A DNA stretch of 64,000 nt, from assembly GCA_951812825.1 (NCBI GenBank), contig OX638324.1, forward strand, positions 692,459-756,458. Reading direction: 5' to 3'. Both the position numbers and the translations under genes were made by a program. The notes beneath the pieces are model-generated. The model did not search any database. It was not told the origin of the DNA and saw nothing but the letters and a program-made list of their open reading frames with translations. This stretch comes from an uncultured Dehalococcoidia bacterium. GTDB lineage: Bacteria > Chloroflexota > Dehalococcoidia > Lucifugimonadales > GCA-2712585. Positions 1 to 9,419 of this stretch are shown here, piece after piece (position 1 is the stretch's first letter; each line of letters opens with the position of its first letter).

Positions 1-150
1 CTTCGCCAGAAAAGTATAGTTGGAACCCACCGGCGTCAGAATGCAGGAGGCCACCTCCCCCTCCCTCAGCAACCGCGACTGGTTCGCCTCGTCATCGAGG
101 GTCAGGGACGGTTCTTCCGCCTGTTCAGGGGTGCAGCGCTTGGTGGCCAT
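1..150 (-). CDS. SCO1664-like family protein, N-terminal 50 residues (runs off window)
   Basis: Partial gene read leftward from an ATG at 150 and still open at the window edge. Its start lies inside the last codons of the DUF3090 gene (26-base overlap), which indicates translational coupling. The visible peptide has LLREGEV followed by VGSNYTFLAK. This resembles the start of the SCO1664 family, a distant kinase-like family known to sit next to DUF3090 in actinobacteria and some Chloroflexota. The family call rests on this short segment plus the neighbour. No catalytic region is visible. Confidence 0.55.
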   Translation of the reverse strand, partial: MATKRCTPEQAEEPSLTLDDEANQSRLLREGEVASCILTPVGSNYTFLAK

Positions 151-649
151 TGGAGCGAACGCACATGTGCCCTTCCGGGTCAATTGCTAGGCCGCAGAGC
201 ACGCAGCGGGGTCTGCCGGCGGCGCAGACCTCCAACGCCTCCTTAGATAGCTTCAACGCCATATCCTGCGGTACCCAGAAGCAAAGGTCCGGCGTATCCT
301 CCCCCACAGCCTCTCCGTCGTGGACAAGGAATAGGAACGAGTTAATGTCGGCATCGTGACCCATGGAAAGACTGCCAACCTTGAATTCCAGCCTCACGTA
401 CCCGCCGTCATACGTAGGCTCGGGCTCCCGCCCTCTATCCTTCCTCCTCCCGCGCCTCGTGCCCTCCTGGTCGATCTCTTCTATATATACCGCCAGCTGC
501 TGAAGCTGCTCCTTCTCCAGCCAGAGTTGGGCGAAAGCCGCCCCCGATTCCACCAAAAGGCGGAACGTCCTCTTCCCCGGCTCACCCAGCGCCTCTGCGC
601 TTATCTGAGTTACTGTGCCAAAGTTGTTGTTCGCTTCAAAGGGCGGCAT
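125..649 (-). CDS. DUF3090 family protein
   Basis: 174-residue protein matching the DUF3090 (TIGR03847) pattern. The N-terminal part has GEPGKRTFRLLVESG, and a central acidic and basic stretch follows. The C-terminus is a zinc-ribbon-like CVLCGLAIDPEGHMC segment ending in RSNGH. The family's function is unknown. It is conserved in actinobacteria and some Chloroflexota beside a SCO1664-like gene, and that arrangement is seen here. No signal peptide or membrane segment is visible. The last 26 bases overlap the downstream gene. Confident as to family, not as to function. Confidence 0.85.
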   Translation of the reverse strand: MPPFEANNNFGTVTQISAEALGEPGKRTFRLLVESGAAFAQLWLEKEQLQQLAVYIEEIDQEGTRRGRRKDRGREPEPTYDGGYVRLEFKVGSLSMGHDADINSFLFLVHDGEAVGEDTPDLCFWVPQDMALKLSKEALEVCAAGRPRCVLCGLAIDPEGHMCVRSNGHQALHP

Positions 650-924
650 TCCCTACTTCCCCTCTATATCTTCCACCCGGAAACCCGGGACCGAAGCCCC
701 TCGTCCTGGGCGCAGCGCCGGCATCTGACGCTTTTCTCGCCTATCTTAAATGCTAGCCCCAACCCTGACAAGAACTAATCTCCCTCTCCCTTCTTCAACC
801 TTCACCCTCTTCACCCTCCACTCCCATCTCACCCTGAGCGCAGCCCACCGCAGCCGAAGGGTCTCGCCGCCTCCCTTGTTCCTGTGAAGGCAGGAACCCA
901 CTCTGAACCCACGTCCAACACCTC
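650..924. repeat. Intergenic gap with interspersed repeat copies
   Basis: The gap is pyrimidine-rich on the + strand. It holds one copy of the 'CACCCTGAGCGCAGC...CCGAAGGGTCTCGCC' repeat family at about 830-868, followed by a 'tgtgaaggcaggaaccca' fragment (about 882-900) of the Cxx-GGAACCC family. Other copies of both are found throughout the first 48 kb. No gene was recognised. Confidence 0.7.
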
Positions 925-1158
925 CTACGTGGTGGCTGTGGGAGCAGGGTCACTCATGGCCGAATTATCACTCACTCCTAAGGCAAAGAGATCCAGACCG
1001 CTCACGTCACGGGGATCACAGTTGCCATGGGAACAGGGCGGGATAGCCGCCAATGATTTGGTTTGTTCTTCACTGCTGTTGCTGCATCCCGCTTGAAGAA
1101 GCACGACCACTACTATGATGACAAGTCCGACCTTGGGAACGAAGACCTTAAGTCTCAT
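925..1158 (-). CDS. Small putative lipoprotein
   Basis: Short protein of about 77 residues from the ATG at 1158, which is preceded by an AAGG ribosome-binding site. A second ATG seven codons upstream (1179) would overlap the preceding gene. The N-terminus is a hydrophobic signal (VGLVIIVVVVLL) ending in QAGC, a lipobox, so the mature protein would be lipid-anchored at Cys. The remainder is polar with no recognised domain. It lies 7 bases after the TolB-like gene and is probably co-transcribed with it. No function can be assigned. Confidence 0.5.
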   Translation of the reverse strand: MRLKVFVPKVGLVIIVVVVLLQAGCSNSSEEQTKSLAAIPPCSHGNCDPRDVSGLDLFALGVSDNSAMSDPAPTATT

Positions 1159-1165
1159 AGTACCT

Positions 1166-2491
1166 TCATCTACCTTCATCCCTGAATTTCAGGTATTCTT
1201 CCCTCGAGACTTTCTCCTGTGAACTCCCCCAAAGCAATATCTGCATGTCGGACCCGTCAGGCGCCATGGTCGATAGGTCGTGTACAACGCCGTAATTGTA
1301 GTGGTGCGCTACGGCTATCCTGGACCCGTCGGGTGACCAGGAGGCCCAAGTTCCAGTCCCAATCTCCCGCAGGTCCGTTCCGTCCACGTTTACAAGGTAT
1401 ATGGTTCCTTTGGCTTCTTGAACTGCGGACGAGTCACCGAGACCTCTACGTTTACTCCAAGAGAAGAGAATCTCCTTGCCGTCGGGAGACCAATCCACTA
1501 CACCATAGTAACCCCGGCTCGTGTCCTCTATTTTGGTGACCTTCCCTAGGTCTGAGCCATCGGCATCGATGATGTTTAGGGTTAAGCCCCTGTACGAACC
1601 AACGTCGTCGTAATTCTCGAGTTGTAGAAACGCCAATCTCTGGCCATCCGGCGACCAGCTAGGAGCGTCAACTATCGTGTGGCGGTCGTCGTAGTCCCTC
1701 CCATCAAGCAATGTCGTCAGTCCATGAACGTTCAAGCCGTCATCCAATTCCAATGCCCATATCGACCGTTGGTGTCGCGGGTTTTCTTCCACAAAGGCAA
1801 GCTTTCTTCCGTCGGGAGACCACGCTAGTGGTGTGATGATATCGAGCCCGTATGTGGGACCAAAGTAGTCACTTATGTAATGGATGAACTGTGCCTCGGA
1901 TTCCCCGTCGGCATCTGCAATGTATATTCGATCTCCAATTCTGGATGGGACATGTACATAAGCTATGTAGGAACCGTCCGGTGACCAAGTAGGGGCGAAG
2001 TTATGGGTGTCTGAGTCTGTAAGAGTTCTCTTGTCAGATCCGTCCAGGTTTGAAATCTCTATTTCAAAAGAGTCACGCATCCCTTCCTGTGGATTGGAAG
2101 TGGCGTAGACCAAGCGATTACCGTTAGGAGAAATGTCTGGTGAAGTATCCAACTCATACCGGTTCTCTCCCTTGGAAAGGCGATGGCTCTCTGAACCATC
2201 TGTTCTTGCTACCTCTATGGTTCCATACACGGCATGACGACGTACGGCCGTCACTATAGATTCACCATCAGGCGTCCACTGAGGCGCAAGCGACTGGGAC
2301 GCATACAAAATCGAATCGTCCCAGTGTTCGTAATCCTCTTCGATGATGTTGTAACTTAGTAGATTTTTCGCCGCGATGACGGAAAGAATGATACTCGTCA
2401 CCGACAACACCGTAACCACCACTATCACACCGATAACAAGCGGCCAGCGTATACTCCATTCTCGTTGATAATCTCCATTCGCCGCCTTCAT
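1166..2491 (-). CDS. Membrane-anchored TolB-like WD40 beta-propeller protein
   Basis: About 441 residues from the ATG at 2491, which has an AGGAAGAG ribosome-binding site. An upstream in-frame extension to 2590 has no such support. One transmembrane segment lies near residues 16-40 (WPLVIGVIVVVTVL...). It is followed by six to seven PD40 blades with the signature WSPDG (for example PTWSPDGSYIAYV, LAWSPDGRKLAFV, VDWSPDGKEILFS). The propeller is predicted to face outside the cytoplasm. Such PD40 propellers usually mediate protein interaction, and the substrate or partner is unknown. Base composition is less C-biased than the nearby enzymes, like the other propeller and LRR genes of this window. 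Confidence 0.75.
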   Translation of the reverse strand: MKAANGDYQREWSIRWPLVIGVIVVVTVLSVTSIILSVIAAKNLLSYNIIEEDYEHWDDSILYASQSLAPQWTPDGESIVTAVRRHAVYGTIEVARTDGSESHRLSKGENRYELDTSPDISPNGNRLVYATSNPQEGMRDSFEIEISNLDGSDKRTLTDSDTHNFAPTWSPDGSYIAYVHVPSRIGDRIYIADADGESEAQFIHYISDYFGPTYGLDIITPLAWSPDGRKLAFVEENPRHQRSIWALELDDGLNVHGLTTLLDGRDYDDRHTIVDAPSWSPDGQRLAFLQLENYDDVGSYRGLTLNIIDADGSDLGKVTKIEDTSRGYYGVVDWSPDGKEILFSWSKRRGLGDSSAVQEAKGTIYLVNVDGTDLREIGTGTWASWSPDGSRIAVAHHYNYGVVHDLSTMAPDGSDMQILLWGSSQEKVSREEYLKFRDEGR

Positions 2492-3036
2492 CTTGACTCT
2501 TCCTGATAAAGGGCGTAGATCGCCATCAAATCGAAGGGATGAGGCGAGCAGTCTGGTTCGTTGAGCGACGAAGAAGCCTGCGTTGCCCAATCAACCGCAC
2601 AATCCCCAACCTCCAAAATCCCACTCGCAAATGCCCGTTTCAATAATCCAATCCTCAGTTCTAGTCCTGAGTCATAGCATAGCCAGCAGGTGGCCTCTAA
2701 AGCAACTGAGTTGCCCAACCGCAACGCCTTCACCCTCCACCCCCATCTCACCCTGAGCGCAGCGCACCGCAGCCGAAGGGTCCCGCCTCCGGTTGAAACC
2801 CAACCCTACCTGTGCCCCCGCCAAGGGAAGCCTTTGAACAACCGTCATTCCGGCGGAAACCGGAATCCAGAATTGCATCATTTAGCTATGGATAAGGCAG
2901 GCCAATGCCGTAATCTGAACCTGCTTCGGCAGTTACGCAAAGCTCTCCGCATGCGGAAACCCACTCTTCATCCCCAACCCTACATCCCTTATAGTAAGGT
3001 TAGTCTTGCATCGATACTCTACCCGGAGGCTCCCCC
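2492..3036. repeat. Divergent intergenic region with two repeat copies
   Basis: 545 bases between divergently transcribed genes. Around 2745-2790 is a 'CACCCTGAGCGCAGCGCACC...GAAGGGTC' repeat. Around 2842-2872 is 'CATTCCGGCGGAAACCGGAAT', a palindromic copy of the CATTCC...GGAAT family. A TATAGT box at 2990-2995 could serve the rightward gene. No gene was recognised. Confidence 0.6.
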
Positions 3037-4053
3037 ATGCCCAAAGTCAGATTCGGCATCCAAACCGGCCAGCAGGAGACCACATGGCCCCAGCTCAGAG
3101 ACACCTGGCTCGAACTGGAACAACTCGGCTTCGACGACCTCTGGGTCTACGACCACTACCTCCCAACAGGCACCGAATTGCAAGACGGCCACGTTACCGA
3201 CGCCTGGAGCCTCCTCGCCGCCCTCTCCCAAGTGGTGCACCGCCCCCGCATCGGCACCCTCGTCACCAGCGCCACCTTCCGACATCCCGTCGCCCTCGCC
3301 AAAGCCGTCACCACCGTAGACCACGCCAGCAACAGACGCGTCATCCTCGGCATCGGCACAGGCTGGCACCGTCCCGAACACCACGCCTACGACATCTACT
3401 TCCCCGGCAATGCCGAACGCATCCGCCGACTCGAAGAGACCATCCGCGTCATACGCCTCCTCTGGACCCAAGACCGCGCCAACTTCGAAGGGCGCTACTA
3501 CAACCTCCGCGACGCCCCCTTCCAACCCAAGCCCCTCCAGAAACCCCACCCGCCCATCCTCGTCGGCGGCGCCGGCGAGCAACTTACCCTCCCCATGGTC
3601 GCCCGCGTCGCCGATGACTGGAACTGGAACATCACCGGCACCCCCGCCGACTACCGTCGCAAACTCAAAATCCTCCATAACCACTGCAAAAAAGCCGGAC
3701 GAGACCCCTCCGAAATCGCCCTCTCCCTCAACATGGACTTCCTCATCAGCGACGATCCCAATAGAATCGCCTCCGCCCTCTCCGTCAACGCCAAAGATGC
3801 CGGAATCTCCATCGAAGAGGCCCAAAAGACAACCCTCGTCGGCAACCCTGACCAGGTCCGACAGCGACTCGAAGAATTCATCGACCTCGGCGTCACCACC
3901 TTCATGTTCAGTCTACGCGCCCCCTTCGACGAGGCCGGCACCCAGGCCCTCCCTGACATCCACCAACGCGCCCTCCGCTACCACACAACCATGGACGACG
4001 TTCGCCGAATGGCCAGCGAAGTCCTACCACCCCTCCGCCAACAACTTGCGTAA
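3037..4053 (+). CDS. LLM-class (luciferase-like) flavin-dependent oxidoreductase
   Basis: 338-residue luciferase-like monooxygenase-fold protein, probably F420- or FMN-dependent. Family markers are the N-terminal FGIQTGQQ strand, GFDDLWVYDHY, the GIGTGWHRPEH loop, the substrate-side PPILVGGAGE strand, and a C-terminal helix with VGNPDQVRQRLEEF. The start is supported by a CGGAGG site. It is a soluble cytoplasmic TIM barrel, and length fits the family. The substrate cannot be told from the sequence. Expansions of this family in SAR202 bacteria are thought to attack recalcitrant organics. It is monocistronic here, with repeat-bearing gaps on both sides. Confidence 0.9.
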   Translation: MPKVRFGIQTGQQETTWPQLRDTWLELEQLGFDDLWVYDHYLPTGTELQDGHVTDAWSLLAALSQVVHRPRIGTLVTSATFRHPVALAKAVTTVDHASNRRVILGIGTGWHRPEHHAYDIYFPGNAERIRRLEETIRVIRLLWTQDRANFEGRYYNLRDAPFQPKPLQKPHPPILVGGAGEQLTLPMVARVADDWNWNITGTPADYRRKLKILHNHCKKAGRDPSEIALSLNMDFLISDDPNRIASALSVNAKDAGISIEEAQKTTLVGNPDQVRQRLEEFIDLGVTTFMFSLRAPFDEAGTQALPDIHQRALRYHTTMDDVRRMASEVLPPLRQQLA

Positions 4054-4272
4054 CCGCCATCCGAGCGCAGGTGGGAATCCCTCCCTCCACCTCTTTTTTC
4101 TGAGGAGGCCCCGCGACGAAGAATCTGGTGGCGGGGGGCGCTTCCCCCGCCCGTCCCTTCCCCTCGATGGGGGTCATGGGAGTGATGCGGGCGAGGTGTG
4201 TGCACATTTGGCGGTTGCACAGACTCTTCCTACTCTCAGAGAACCTCTCAAGATCAATAAAGGAGCCTCTAA
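4054..4272. repeat. Interspersed repeat copy
   Basis: Contains 'TTCTGAGGAGGCCCCGCGAC' with 'GAAGAATCT' (about 4098-4126), the most frequent repeat family of the window. A G/C hairpin-like stretch (about 4128-4151) follows, then a 'CCCTTCCCCTCGATGGGGG' fragment. A GGAG site at 4261-4264 belongs to the next gene. Confidence 0.7.
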
Positions 4273-5001
4273 ATGACGCAAACCCAAAAGCTGGCACCTC
4301 TACCCGAAGACTGGCAACGCTGCCTCGCCGTCGCCGCCCACCCCGACGACCTCGAATACGGCGCCGCCAGCGCCATCGCCCGCTGGACCGCCCAGGGCAA
4401 AGAAGTCGTCTACCTCCTCATCACCAGCGGCGAGGCCGGAATAAGCTCAATGCACCCCGACCAGGTCGGCCCCCTCCGCGAAGGGGAAGAAATACGCAGC
4501 GCCGCCGCCGTCGGCGTCGATACCGTCGAGTTCATTCATCACAAGGACGGCGTCATCGAATACGGCCCCGTCCTCCGGCGCGACATCGCCCGCGCCATCC
4601 GCAAACACCGACCCGAAGTCATCCTGGCCCCCAACTATCACCTCACCTGGGGCGGCTCCAGCTTCAACTTCGCCGACCACCGCGCCGCCGGCCTCGCCAC
4701 CCTCGACGCCTCCCAGGACGCCGGCAACCCCTGGATCTTCCCCGAACTCGCCGAAGAAGGCCTCGACCCCTGGAACGGCGTAAAGATGGTCTGCATCTGC
4801 GGCTCCCCCCAACCCACCCACGCCGTCGACGTCACCGACTCCTTCGACAAAGGCGTCGCCTCCCTGGAAGAACACCGCGTCTACCTCCAGAACCTCCCCT
4901 TCGAAGTCAACCCGGACGCTATGCTCCGCTCCCACGCCGAATCCGTCGGTAAACAATTCGGCGCCCCCCTAGCCGTCTCCTTCCAGGTCTTCACCCTCTA
5001 A
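4273..5001 (+). CDS. PIG-L family deacetylase (LmbE-like)
   Basis: 242 residues of the PIG-L/LmbE zinc-dependent N-deacetylase family, which removes acetyl groups from GlcNAc-type substrates. The metal and catalytic motif AHPDDLEYG is at residues 22-30. The RxxE segment (LREGEEIRSAAAVGV) and the third metal-site histidine in NFADHRAAG are present. No signal peptide is seen, so it is cytoplasmic. A ribosome-binding site (AAAGGAG) lies 9 bases upstream. The substrate may be a low-molecular-weight thiol precursor or a sugar conjugate; nothing nearby decides this. Confidence 0.9.
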   Translation: MTQTQKLAPLPEDWQRCLAVAAHPDDLEYGAASAIARWTAQGKEVVYLLITSGEAGISSMHPDQVGPLREGEEIRSAAAVGVDTVEFIHHKDGVIEYGPVLRRDIARAIRKHRPEVILAPNYHLTWGGSSFNFADHRAAGLATLDASQDAGNPWIFPELAEEGLDPWNGVKMVCICGSPQPTHAVDVTDSFDKGVASLEEHRVYLQNLPFEVNPDAMLRSHAESVGKQFGAPLAVSFQVFTL

Positions 5002-5345
5002 CCAACCCCATCCTCCGAATAACCTCTTCCCCATCACCTAGAATGTCATTCTGAACGCAGCGGAGCGGAGTGAAGAATCTCGCCCCAAAAGGACACTACA
5101 CACCCGTTCCTCCGCGAAAGCGGGGGGCCCACTCTACATCCTTAAACCAACACCCAACTCCCCCTATCTCCCGCACGGGCGGTTTGCGAACCGCCCGTGC
5201 CATCCCTTCCCGTCATTCCGGTGAAAACCGGAATCCAGTCCCTCCTTTGCCCTCCACCCTTCATCTACCCAACCACATCTCTCTCAAACGCTATGGAACC
5301 ATTCCCCCACAAACCACATAATATCAGTTAGAGGCAACACCGAAA
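5002..5345. repeat. Intergenic region with three repeat types
   Basis: Holds a 'GTCATTCTGAACGCAGCGGA...GAAGAATCTCGCC' copy (about 5043-5088), a near-perfect palindrome 'GGGCGGTTTGCGAACCGCCC' within 5173-5200, and 'GTCATTCCGGTGAAAACCGG' (about 5211-5236). No gene was recognised. An AT-rich TAATAT near 5319-5326 may be the promoter of the LRR gene. Confidence 0.7.
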
Positions 5346-8054
5346 GTGGCTCACATCCCAAAGCAGGCACTCCGACACAGCACCCAGCTGAGCCTATTTC
5401 TCGTCGTCGCCCTTCTCATCCTCCTCATTACCTCCTGCACCTCCGAAGAAGAAACGCAACTTTCTCCCATATCCACCAGTCCTACTCCCATAGCATCCCC
5501 CATCCCAACACCAACGGAACCTCCAACTCCAACCTCAACTCCCCAACCAACGCTCCCAGTAGCCCTCACGCCTTCACCAACACCTACATCTCCACCAACT
5601 CCGACTCCGACACCCACGCCTACTCCGACTCCCACGCCTACGCCGACACCCATGCCCACACCTACGCCCACGCCCACACCCATGCCCACGCCCACGCCGA
5701 CACCGACGCCCACACCCACACCTAAACCTATTTCACCTCCCACACCCACACCCACCCCTCAGCAATTGGACCGCGATGCCCTCATCGCCCTCTACGAAGC
5801 CACTAACGGCCCAAACTGGACCAACAACACCAACTGGTCCTCCGACAAACCACTCAGTGACTGGTTCGGAATAACCACCGATTCCGATGGTCGAGTGATC
5901 GAGTTAAGGCTTGGCGAGAATGGCTTAGACGGTGAACTTCCCCCGGAACTGGCCACCCTACCCCACCTGCAAGTGTTGTACCTCGGCGGCAACCAACTCA
6001 CAGGCTGCGTCCCCTCAGACCTCGCAACCGTATCCGTTGGTGACGTAACCGCTCTTAGCCTCCCCCTCTGTGAAACCCTCCAAAACTCGCAAGACACAGA
6101 CAGAAAAGCCCTCGTCGCCCTCTACCACGCCACTAACGGCCCAAACTGGACCAACAACACCAACTGGCTCACCGACAATCCCCTCAACGCCTGGTTCGGC
6201 GTCACCACCAACACCGACGACCAAGTGACTGAACTGGACCTCGGTTGGAACGGGGTTAGAGGGGAGATCCCACCGCAACTAGGCAACCTCTCCAATCTAC
6301 GAGTGCTTGATCTGAGGGGCAACCCATTGAGCGGCCTAATTCCGCCGGAATTAGGCAACCTCTCCAACCTGGAATCGCTACGGCTTAGCAATAGCCAATT
6401 AAGCGGGGAGATCCCGCCGCAACTAGGCAACCTCTTCAATCTCACAATCCTGGATCTTACGGAAAATCAGCACACTGGAGAAATCCCATCGGAATTGGGG
6501 AATCTTGGAAGCCTAATTTGGCTGCCCCTCGATGGTAACCAGCTGAGCGGCCAGATACCGCCGGAATTGGGGAACCTCTCAAACCTGACCCATCTACGGC
6601 TGGAAAATAACCAATTGAGCGGAAAAATCCCCCACGAACTGGCAAATCTCGCCATGCCGTTGGAATTGAAACTCAACGGTAACAGGTTAAGCGGGCAGAT
6701 ACCGCCAGAACTGGGAAATCTCTCCAGCCTGGAATGGCTTTTCCTTCACGATAATCAATTGAGCGGAAATATTCCGCCGGAATTGGGTAACCTCTCCAAT
6801 CTCACGCACCTATGGCTTAATGGAAATCAATTAAGTGGTGAGATTCCATCAGGGTTGGCCAGCCTCGACAACCTGGAATCGCTGTGGCTCACTGGAAATT
6901 CGTTAAGTGGTTGTGTGCCACCTCGCTTGCAGGGTGTACCCCAAAACGACGTTTCCGCCCTCGGCTTAACCCTCTGTAGCAATGATCCATCCACTCCAGC
7001 AACTCCCACTTCCCAGCCAACGACTGACCGGGATATGTTGGCTATTCTCTACCACGCCACCAACGGCACCATCTGGAAATACAACTCCAACTGGCTCAGC
7101 GAAATGCCTCTCAAGGAGTGGTATGGAGTCATCACTAATGACGATGGAAGGGTTGTTGAACTGGACCTCAGTGGGAACTGGATAAGAGGACAGATCCCAC
7201 CGGAACTGGGTAGCCTTTCGCGTCTAAGTGAGTTAAACCTCTCGAATAATCAGTTAAGCGGCGAAATCCCTCCTGAATTGGGAGACCTCTCAAACTTGGC
7301 ATCGTTGGACCTCAGGTACAACCAATTGAATGGACAGATTCCCCGAGGGCTCGGCAACCTCTCCAATCTCGCTTTCCTGTTTCTAAACAGGAATCAGTTA
7401 AGCGGTGAAGTCCCCTCGGAATTGGGTAATCTCACCCGACTTCAGAAGCTATACCTTGACGACAATCAGTTGAACGGCGAGATACCTTCGGAACTGGGGA
7501 AACTTGTCAAGTTATCGCTTCTCTTGCTTAGCAATAACCAGTTTAGTGGAAAAATCCCGTCAGAACTGGCCGACCTCACTGGTCTGCAATGGTTATTCCT
7601 CGGGAATAATCGGTTGAATGGCACGATAATGCCCGCTATAGGCAGTTTCTCTGAGCTGAAGGTTCTGAACCTCGCTGGTAACCGGTTGAGCGGCAAGATT
7701 CCGATTGCTTTGGGCAATCTTTCAACCCTGGAAGCGCTCTGGCTAAGCCATAACAAGTTAAATGGCGAGATTCCGTCTGTGCTTGGTAACCTCTCCAACT
7801 TGGAATCCCTCTTGCTAAGTGACAATCAGTTAAGTGGCGAGATTCCATCAGAACTGGGTAACCTCTCCAACTTGGAATCCCTCTTGCTAAGTGACAATCA
7901 GTTAAGTGGCGAGATTCCATCAGAACTGGGTAACCTCTCCAACCTTGAAACACTGAGTATCAGTCGCAATTCCCTCACCGGCTGCATCCCCGCCAACCTT
8001 CAGAAGATACATAATAACGACCTCTCCTCCCTCAACCTCCCCCTTTGCCCCTAA
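5346..8054 (+). CDS. Large leucine-rich-repeat lipoprotein
   Basis: 902 residues with a GTG start. The signal peptide is followed by a lipobox ending at Cys31 (LLITSC), so the protein should be lipid-anchored outside the cell. Residues about 45-138 are a Pro/Thr-rich linker of repeated PTPTPTP. Three copies of a module DRxALxxLYxATNGPNW...NW precede blocks of 24-residue plant-type LRRs ([24 protein letters not shown]). Such proteins are typically surface binding or adhesion factors; the ligand is unknown. Codon use is more AT-rich than the flanking enzymes. An exact 72-bp tandem duplication near the 3' end shows recent LRR expansion. Confidence 0.9.
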   Translation: MAHIPKQALRHSTQLSLFLVVALLILLITSCTSEEETQLSPISTSPTPIASPIPTPTEPPTPTSTPQPTLPVALTPSPTPTSPPTPTPTPTPTPTPTPTPTPMPTPTPTPTPMPTPTPTPTPTPTPKPISPPTPTPTPQQLDRDALIALYEATNGPNWTNNTNWSSDKPLSDWFGITTDSDGRVIELRLGENGLDGELPPELATLPHLQVLYLGGNQLTGCVPSDLATVSVGDVTALSLPLCETLQNSQDTDRKALVALYHATNGPNWTNNTNWLTDNPLNAWFGVTTNTDDQVTELDLGWNGVRGEIPPQLGNLSNLRVLDLRGNPLSGLIPPELGNLSNLESLRLSNSQLSGEIPPQLGNLFNLTILDLTENQHTGEIPSELGNLGSLIWLPLDGNQLSGQIPPELGNLSNLTHLRLENNQLSGKIPHELANLAMPLELKLNGNRLSGQIPPELGNLSSLEWLFLHDNQLSGNIPPELGNLSNLTHLWLNGNQLSGEIPSGLASLDNLESLWLTGNSLSGCVPPRLQGVPQNDVSALGLTLCSNDPSTPATPTSQPTTDRDMLAILYHATNGTIWKYNSNWLSEMPLKEWYGVITNDDGRVVELDLSGNWIRGQIPPELGSLSRLSELNLSNNQLSGEIPPELGDLSNLASLDLRYNQLNGQIPRGLGNLSNLAFLFLNRNQLSGEVPSELGNLTRLQKLYLDDNQLNGEIPSELGKLVKLSLLLLSNNQFSGKIPSELADLTGLQWLFLGNNRLNGTIMPAIGSFSELKVLNLAGNRLSGKIPIALGNLSTLEALWLSHNKLNGEIPSVLGNLSNLESLLLSDNQLSGEIPSELGNLSNLESLLLSDNQLSGEIPSELGNLSNLETLSISRNSLTGCIPANLQKIHNNDLSSLNLPLCP
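7785..7943 (+). repeat. 72-bp exact tandem repeat (one LRR unit) inside the LRR gene
   Basis: The sequence from 7785 recurs exactly 72 bases later and continues into a partial third copy. One period is 24 codons, that is one LRR ([20 protein letters not shown]). Absence of silent differences between copies indicates very recent duplication or gene conversion. Confidence 0.9.
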
Positions 8055-8136
8055 CCCCCCGCTTGCCCCAGCCACTCCCACCCCCTACAATAAACCCAAC
8101 CCCAAACGTCGAAAACCGCGGAAGGGAGCGGCAATC

Positions 8137-9123
8137 ATGAACAAAAACATAACCGTCCTCGTAGCCACTGCAGGCCAAGGCGTCATGCGGTCCTCAAACG
8201 GCGGTCATTCCTGGTCACGCGCAGGCATTGACCAGGGCATGCACTCCGACGCCATCGTCCGCTGCCTCTCCACCGACCCAGACTCCCCCCAAACCCTCCT
8301 CGCCGGCACCGACAAAGGCCTCTACCGCACCCCCAACGCCGGACGCTCCTGGCAAATGCTGGACACCCCCCTCTCCGACTACAGCGTCTGGAACCTCACC
8401 CGCAACCCCCGCAACCCCAACGTCATATACGCCGGCACCGGCACCCCAACCCCCGCCGCCCTCTTTAAGTCCGAAGACCGCGGCCAGTCTTGGCAGAAAC
8501 TCCCCGTCCAAGTCGCCGAAACCTGCCCCAACGTCGGCGTCCCCCGCTTCACCGGCCTCGCCGTCGACCCCCACGACCAGGACCGCATCTGGGCCGGCAT
8601 CGAAGTCGACGGCGTCCGCCACAGCAACGACGGCGGACGAACCTGGCGCGACGTCAACGGCGCCATCTCCAACAAGGACGTCCACAGCCTTGCCATCACC
8701 GCCGGTCCTCCCAAGTCCGTCATAGTCGTCGTCAACAACGGCTCCTTCACCTCACAGGACGACGGCCATTCCTGGGACAGAAACCTCGCCAAAGACGTAT
8801 TCCCCCTCAACTACCCCCGCTGCATCACCGTCAAGCACGGCAACCCAAACACCGTCTTCCTCGGCCTCGGCGACTTCACCCCCGGGCGCACCGGCGCCAT
8901 TCTCCGCTCCCGCGACGGCGCGGAAACCTGGGAAAACCTCACCCTCCCCGTCGAGCCCAACTCCGCCATCTGGGCCTTCGGCACCCACCCCTCAGACCCA
9001 CAGCTGATCTTCGCCGGCAGCCGCTACGGCTACCTATACCGAAGCGACAACGGCGGCGACTCCTGGACAAAAGAATGGCGCGAATTCTCAGAAATCGCCG
9101 CCATCGCCTGGCTCCCCTCCTAA
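8137..9123 (+). CDS. BNR/Asp-box beta-propeller protein (VPS10/sialidase-like)
   Basis: 328 residues with repeated Asp-box motifs of the form SxDxGxxW: RSSNGGHSW, KSEDRGQSW, HSNDGGRTW, TSQDDGHSW, RSRDGAETW and RSDNGGDSW. This predicts a six- to seven-bladed propeller of the 'WD40/YVTN/BNR-like repeat' group. No signal peptide is seen. The catalytic residues of true sialidases are not obvious, so a binding or structural role is more likely than hydrolysis. The ATG has a GGGAG site upstream. Function is not assignable. Confidence 0.8.
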   Translation: MNKNITVLVATAGQGVMRSSNGGHSWSRAGIDQGMHSDAIVRCLSTDPDSPQTLLAGTDKGLYRTPNAGRSWQMLDTPLSDYSVWNLTRNPRNPNVIYAGTGTPTPAALFKSEDRGQSWQKLPVQVAETCPNVGVPRFTGLAVDPHDQDRIWAGIEVDGVRHSNDGGRTWRDVNGAISNKDVHSLAITAGPPKSVIVVVNNGSFTSQDDGHSWDRNLAKDVFPLNYPRCITVKHGNPNTVFLGLGDFTPGRTGAILRSRDGAETWENLTLPVEPNSAIWAFGTHPSDPQLIFAGSRYGYLYRSDNGGDSWTKEWREFSEIAAIAWLPS

Positions 9124-9419
9124 CCCCCTACCCTTCTCATCATCCCTGGTAGAGGCGGTTCGCAAACCACCCTCTAATCTTTGTGGCAGAAGCCGGAATC
9201 CAGTCCCCTCCCTTCCCCCTTCCATGAGGGAAGGTTGGAGCCTGCCCCGAGCTTTTCGATGCGATGGGGATGGATGTCCCCCGTCCACCTCCCCCCGTTG
9301 ACTCCCTCCCCCCACAACGCTAGCATTGCCCCTACAACCAAACCCCCATACGCCCACCCAATACCGGTAGGGGCGACCGGCCGGTCGCCCTCCACCCACC
9401 AAAAATCCAGGAGGCCCCC
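9124..9419. repeat. Intergenic repeats
   Basis: Contains a 'TAGAGGCGGTTCGCAAACC' palindrome variant (about 9149-9174), a 'CCCTTCC...ATGAGGGAAGG' element with its 'CCTGCCCCGAGCTT' tail (about 9209-9272), and the palindrome GGGCGACCGGCCGGTCGCCC (9371-9390). The Shine-Dalgarno AGGAGG at 9409-9414 belongs to the following gene. Confidence 0.7.

Noticed and set aside
3006-4276. Many long Arg/Pro- or Ser/Pro-rich frames overlapping the real enzymes
   Set aside because: High GC with C-biased third positions opens alternative frames; these lack domain signatures and normal amino acid composition.
5560-5760. Regular short repeats that could suggest a CRISPR array
   Set aside because: They are PTPTPTP codons inside the LRR lipoprotein, with no spacers and no cas genes. 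No CRISPR array was seen anywhere in the window.
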